Source: Oscillospiraceae bacterium (lineage in GTDB: Bacteria; Bacillota; Clostridia; Oscillospirales; Oscillospiraceae). Taken from it: 10,668 bases of DNA. The stretch covers positions 1 to 10,668 of the forward strand of contig JAHHRT010000049.1 in the NCBI GenBank assembly GCA_020025615.1, given 5' to 3'. A model generated the notes under the pieces. That model ran no database searches. It saw only the letters and a list, made by a program, of their open reading frames with translations, and was not told the origin of the DNA. The translations under genes were made by a program, and so were the position numbers. Below are positions 7,594-10,668 of the stretch, in pieces (position 1 is the stretch's first letter; every line of letters starts with the position of its first letter).

Positions 7594-9003
7594 TCAGGCC
7601 TGAAGCACTCCGCTGAGGCTCCAGGTGGTGGCACCGGTAATGGTGATGTTATGGAAATTGCCGATCAGGCTGTCGCCGCCGTCGAAGCGAACCAGGCGGC
7701 CGCCCTCGGTCCGAGCGGTGAGCTGGCCCTTGTCATCCCGACCGTCTACCAGGCAGCGCATGGTCTTGCCAATGTAGTTCTTGTGGATTTCCTCGGAAAT
7801 CTGGTTTTGCAGATTGCAGAGGTCATCGAACCGGCGGTTTTTCTCAGCCTTGGGAGTGGGGTCCTCCATGGCAGCGGCAGGGGTGCCCACACGGGGGGAG
7901 AAAATGAAGGTAAAGAGAGCGTCGTAGTGAACCTCCTGAATGAGGGTCATGGTCTCCTGGAATTCTTCCTCCGTTTCACCGGGGAAGCCTACGATAACAT
8001 CGGAGGTGAGCACCAGATCTGGCATGACAGATTTGGCATAGCGCACAGTTTCCAGATACTTTTCCCGGTCGTAGTGGCGGTTCATGGCTTTCAGCACCCG
8101 GCTGGAACCGGACTGGAAGGGCAGGTGCAGCTGCTTGGCAATCTTATCATGGGAAGCCATGGTGTCAAAGAGCTTCTTGCTGGCGTCTCTGGGATGGCTG
8201 GTCATAAAGCGAATCCAGAATTCGCCGGGGATTTCCGCAATGGCAGCCAGCAGGTCCGCAAAATCCATGGGGGATTCCAGGTCCTTGCCGTAGGAGTTTA
8301 CGTTCTGACCCAGCAGGGTGATTTCCTTGGCACCGTTTGCCACCAGCTCCCGGCACTCAGCCAGAATATCCTCGGGCTTGCGGCTGCGCTCCCGGCCCCG
8401 GACATAGGGGACGATGCAGTAGGTGCAGAAGTTATTGCAGCCGTACATAATGGAAACCCAGGTCTTTAACTTGGAATCCCGAATCTGGGGAATTCCCTCG
8501 GCAATGGAGCCGGGCTCGTCGGTAATGTAGAACTGACGCTTTTTCCGATCCAGCACGTTCCACAGAATCTCCGGGAACTGCCACAGGTGATGGGTGGAGA
8601 ACACGCCGTCCACATGGGGGAAGCTCTTCTTGATTCGGTCGGAGACCTTGGTTTCACCAGCCATGCAGCCGCACAGGAAGATTTTCTGGGCGGGGTGGCG
8701 GTGCTTGGTGTGGGTCAGAGCACCCAGATTTCCAAAGACACGCTGCTCGGCGTGTTCGCGGATGGCACAGGTGTTCATCACCACCACATCGGCACCCTCG
8801 GCGGTGTCGGTGATGGCATAGCCGCTCTGCACCAGGAAGCCCCGGAGCTTTTCGGAGTCGGCTTCGTTCTGCTGGCAGCCGTAGGTTTCCACATAGGCGG
8901 TGGGGGTGGTGTTCTGCTGCTGCCAGTAGGCGGCGATTTTATCACAATAGGCAAACTGCTGGGAAAGCTGTGCCTCATCAATGACGGTGGTTTTGGTGTC
9001 CAT
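7594..9003 (-). CDS. miaB: tRNA-2-methylthio-N6-dimethylallyladenosine synthase MiaB
   Basis: A 469-residue radical-SAM methylthiotransferase that converts i6A37 of tRNA to ms2i6A37, using two [4Fe-4S] clusters and SAM. The N-terminal UPF0004 domain supplies the auxiliary-cluster cysteines C43 (ETYGCQQNEAD), C79 (MNTCAIREHA) and C113 (CGCMAG). The radical-SAM motif CNNFCTYC gives C189, C193 and C196, followed by IVPYVRGRERSR, a typical MiaB sequence. The C-terminal ~65 residues (KTMRCLVDG onward) are a TRAM RNA-binding domain. A longer frame opens at a TTG at 9018, but that TTG overlaps the Shine-Dalgarno sequence. The ATG at 9003 with GGAGGA 7 bases upstream is preferred. The gene is first in the leftward run, directly behind a good promoter, and mutS follows after 31 bases. 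Confidence 0.96.
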   Translation of the reverse strand: MDTKTTVIDEAQLSQQFAYCDKIAAYWQQQNTTPTAYVETYGCQQNEADSEKLRGFLVQSGYAITDTAEGADVVVMNTCAIREHAEQRVFGNLGALTHTKHRHPAQKIFLCGCMAGETKVSDRIKKSFPHVDGVFSTHHLWQFPEILWNVLDRKKRQFYITDEPGSIAEGIPQIRDSKLKTWVSIMYGCNNFCTYCIVPYVRGRERSRKPEDILAECRELVANGAKEITLLGQNVNSYGKDLESPMDFADLLAAIAEIPGEFWIRFMTSHPRDASKKLFDTMASHDKIAKQLHLPFQSGSSRVLKAMNRHYDREKYLETVRYAKSVMPDLVLTSDVIVGFPGETEEEFQETMTLIQEVHYDALFTFIFSPRVGTPAAAMEDPTPKAEKNRRFDDLCNLQNQISEEIHKNYIGKTMRCLVDGRDDKGQLTARTEGGRLVRFDGGDSLIGNFHNITITGATTWSLSGVLQA

Positions 9004-9010
9004 ATTGTTT

Positions 9011-9016
9011 TCCTCC
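9011..9016 (-). promoter_or_regulatory. Ribosome binding site that sets the miaB start
   Basis: GGAGGA on the minus strand, 7 bases before the ATG at 9003. It argues against the upstream in-frame TTG at 9018, which directly abuts this site. Confidence 0.8.
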
Positions 9017-9040
9017 AAATGGATAATATCTCAACTATAA

Positions 9041-9069
9041 ATAATAGCATTTTTTGACGGCTATTGCAA
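9041..9069 (-). promoter_or_regulatory. Sigma-A-type promoter for miaB and the leftward operon
   Basis: On the minus strand, a -35 TTGCAA (9064-9069) and a -10 TATTAT (9041-9046) are separated by exactly 17 bases. Transcription would begin near 9034, leaving a leader of about 30 bases before the miaB ATG. A 5-base inverted repeat (9044-9048 and 9060-9064) overlaps the inner ends of the two boxes, but it is too short to call an operator. No other comparably good promoter was seen between the genes downstream, so this may serve the genes from miaB to hfq or beyond. Confidence 0.7.
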
Positions 9070-9144
9070 GGGCAGTCTGGGGGGATTTCTCTGAAAAGCA
9101 AACTCAGAAACCATTTCCAAATTGTAAACAAATGCGCCTGCGGC

Positions 9145-9173
9145 TTGCAATCAGGGCTGCATCGTGATAAACT
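9145..9173 (+). promoter_or_regulatory. Candidate promoter for the foldase gene
   Basis: A -35 TTGCAA (9145-9150) and a weaker -10 TAAACT (9168-9173) are spaced by 17 bases, about 44 bases before the ATG at 9218. The -35 is identical to that of the divergent miaB promoter. The -10 matches the consensus at only 4 of 6 positions, so this is a moderate call. Confidence 0.4.
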
Positions 9174-9217
9174 GTCTGCGTATTACTATCGTTTGCGATG
9201 GAGAAAGAGGACTCAAT

Positions 9218-10668
9218 ATGGACAAATGTAAATTCTGCCAGCAGGAGCTGGCCGAGGACAGTACCATCTGCCCTCATTGCGGAAAGGACAATGCCCTGGA
9301 GGCCCCGCAGGCCCAGGACGTCCAGCAGACCGAGACGGTGGAGACCGCCGAAGAAGTGAAGGAAGCACCTGCGGTGGCAAAGGCGGAAGCCCCTGAGGAA
9401 GCAAAGCCCCAGGAAGAAAAGCCCGCAGAAGCCAAGAAGGCAACCCCCGGTAAGATTGCTCTGGCAGTCGGCGCGGTTGTGGTGCTGGCAGCCGTGCTCA
9501 TTGCCCTCATTATCAGTGCATTGGGCGGAAAGCAGGATAAGGTTCCCACTGAGACCCTGCCGGAGGATTTGAAGAGCACCGTGGCTGCTGAAGAGACCGT
9601 TCCTGCCACCATCCCCGATGACGGTGACCCCGAGAACGAGACCTGCAAGGGCAGCTACACCGCTTCCGAGGAGGACATTCTTGCCGCTGGCGACAAGGTG
9701 GTGGCTCAGGCCGGCAAGTACACCCTGACCAATACCCAGCTGCAGATGTACTACTGGCGGGGAATTCAGAGCTTCCTGCAGAGCAACCCCTATGTTGTCT
9801 ACATGGGCCTGGATATGTCCAAGCCTCTGGATACCCAGCCTTGCCCGGTGTCTGAGGGCCGGACCTGGCAGCAGTTCTTCCTGCACAATGCCATTACCTC
9901 CTGGCAGAACTACCAGTCTATGGCTGCGGAAGCAGAGGCTGCCGGTCATGTGATTGGGGAAGACCTGCAGGAGTTCCTGGAAAAAATTCCCGAGGAGCTG
10001 GAGAAGCAGGCAAAGGACGGCGGCTTCAAGGATACCCAGGATATGCTGACCTTCAACATGGGTCCCGGCGTTACCGTTGCGGACTATACCGATTTCATGA
10101 AGCTCTACAATGTGGGCTATGACTACTTCCTCAGCAACATGGAGAAGCAGGCTCCCACCGACGAGAAGCTGGAGAGCTACTTTACCGAGCATCAGAAGGA
10201 ACTGGAAGAGGGCGGCATCACCAAGGAGAGCAAGGTTGTGGACGTTCGTCACATCCTGGTAGCTCCCGAGGACCCCGATTCTGAGGATTCCTGGAAGCAG
10301 GCTGAGGAAAAGGCACAGCAGATTCTGAAGGATTTCCAGGCCGGCGACAAGACCGAGGACAGCTTTGCAGCCATTGCTTCCGAGCGTACCGAGGACCCCG
10401 GCTCCAAGGAGACCGGCGGCCTGTACAAGGACGTGGTTCAGGGCCAGATGGTTCCTGAGTTTGACCAGTGGTGCTTCGATGCCGCCAGAAAGACCGGCGA
10501 CACCGACATCGTGAAGACCGACTTCGGTTACCATGTGATGTACTTTGTGGGCGACAGACTGATTTGGAAGGATCAGGTCACCCAGATTGTTGTCAATGAG
10601 ATGGCAGAGGCCTTTATTAACGAGGCTTCCGCAAAGTACCCCCTGGAAGTGGACTACGGCGCAGTCCT
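9218..10668 (+). CDS. Membrane-anchored parvulin-type peptidyl-prolyl isomerase with N-terminal zinc ribbon (3' end outside window)
   Basis: The frame stays open for 483 codons to the right edge. The first residues form a zinc ribbon with CKFC (C4, C7) and CPHC (C18, C21). A charged Ala/Glu/Pro/Lys-rich linker (about 24-77) and one hydrophobic segment (about 79-102) follow. The large remainder should be extracytoplasmic. It has a SurA/PrsA-like helical region (about 155-335) and a parvulin domain (about 338-447) with the VDVRHILV start, TEDPGSKETGGLY, MVPEFDQWCFDA and TDFGYHVMYFVG. Such proteins speed up prolyl isomerisation and assist folding of exported proteins. No lipobox is present, so it is anchored by the membrane helix and not as a PrsA lipoprotein. 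The ATG has GAGG 7 bases upstream. The codon bias (CAG, CTG, GAG, ACC, GGC) suggests good expression. The long opposite-strand open frame here is an artefact of that bias. Substrates are unknown. Confidence 0.9.
   Translation, partial: MDKCKFCQQELAEDSTICPHCGKDNALEAPQAQDVQQTETVETAEEVKEAPAVAKAEAPEEAKPQEEKPAEAKKATPGKIALAVGAVVVLAAVLIALIISALGGKQDKVPTETLPEDLKSTVAAEETVPATIPDDGDPENETCKGSYTASEEDILAAGDKVVAQAGKYTLTNTQLQMYYWRGIQSFLQSNPYVVYMGLDMSKPLDTQPCPVSEGRTWQQFFLHNAITSWQNYQSMAAEAEAAGHVIGEDLQEFLEKIPEELEKQAKDGGFKDTQDMLTFNMGPGVTVADYTDFMKLYNVGYDYFLSNMEKQAPTDEKLESYFTEHQKELEEGGITKESKVVDVRHILVAPEDPDSEDSWKQAEEKAQQILKDFQAGDKTEDSFAAIASERTEDPGSKETGGLYKDVVQGQMVPEFDQWCFDAARKTGDTDIVKTDFGYHVMYFVGDRLIWKDQVTQIVVNEMAEAFINEASAKYPLEVDYGAV

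Noticed and set aside
7563..7634. Upstream 24-codon extension of mutS
   Set aside because: It overlaps the end of miaB, is not MutS-like, and the internal ATG at 7562 has a good ribosome binding site.
9004..9018. TTG start for miaB five codons upstream
   Set aside because: The TTG abuts the Shine-Dalgarno sequence that serves the ATG at 9003.
9104..10534. Long minus-strand open frame (476 codons)
   Set aside because: It is antisense to the parvulin foldase gene, has Leu/Gly/His-rich composition with no recognisable domain, and arises from the codon bias of the real plus-strand gene.

Overview
The window looks like the chromosome of a Gram-positive anaerobe of the class Clostridia, most likely order Oscillospirales. 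The basis is the gene order (miaB-mutS-mutL-miaA-hfq next to a ylmE/yggS-sepF pair), strong AGGAGG-type ribosome binding sites, a MutL of the endonuclease type with no sign of MutH, moderately high GC with GC-rich third positions, and a zinc-ribbon-tethered parvulin foldase. Genus is not assigned.

Layout: eight genes lie on the minus strand and read leftward from about 9003 to the left edge: miaB, mutS, a CPBP-family membrane protease, mutL, miaA, hfq, yggS (ylmE) and the first 45 codons of sepF. Gaps between them are 4 to 68 bases. One good sigma-A-type promoter (TTGCAA, 17 bases, TATTAT) sits just upstream of miaB and probably drives the whole run. A strong hairpin between hfq and yggS separates the DNA-repair/tRNA/RNA-chaperone part from the part belonging to the cell-division cluster. 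A divergent plus-strand gene starts at 9218 and runs off the right edge. It encodes a membrane-anchored peptidyl-prolyl isomerase with a zinc ribbon on its predicted cytoplasmic end.

How the genes work together: MutS and MutL are the mismatch recognition and nicking pair, each with a candidate sliding-clamp-binding peptide. MiaA and MiaB act one after the other on A37 of tRNAs reading UNN codons (i6A37, then ms2i6A37). Hfq is the RNA chaperone often found beside miaA. YggS (pyridoxal-phosphate homeostasis) and SepF (FtsZ anchor) form a pair well known from Firmicutes division clusters. The CPBP protease between mutS and mutL has no obvious tie to repair.

Most of the window is conserved housekeeping DNA and I see no mobile element, CRISPR array, RNA gene or clearly new multi-gene system. 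The points most worth a second look are an AT-rich patch inside yggS that suggests allelic replacement, the zinc-ribbon/transmembrane/parvulin architecture, the CPBP gene tucked between mutS and mutL, and the hfq-yggS hairpin.
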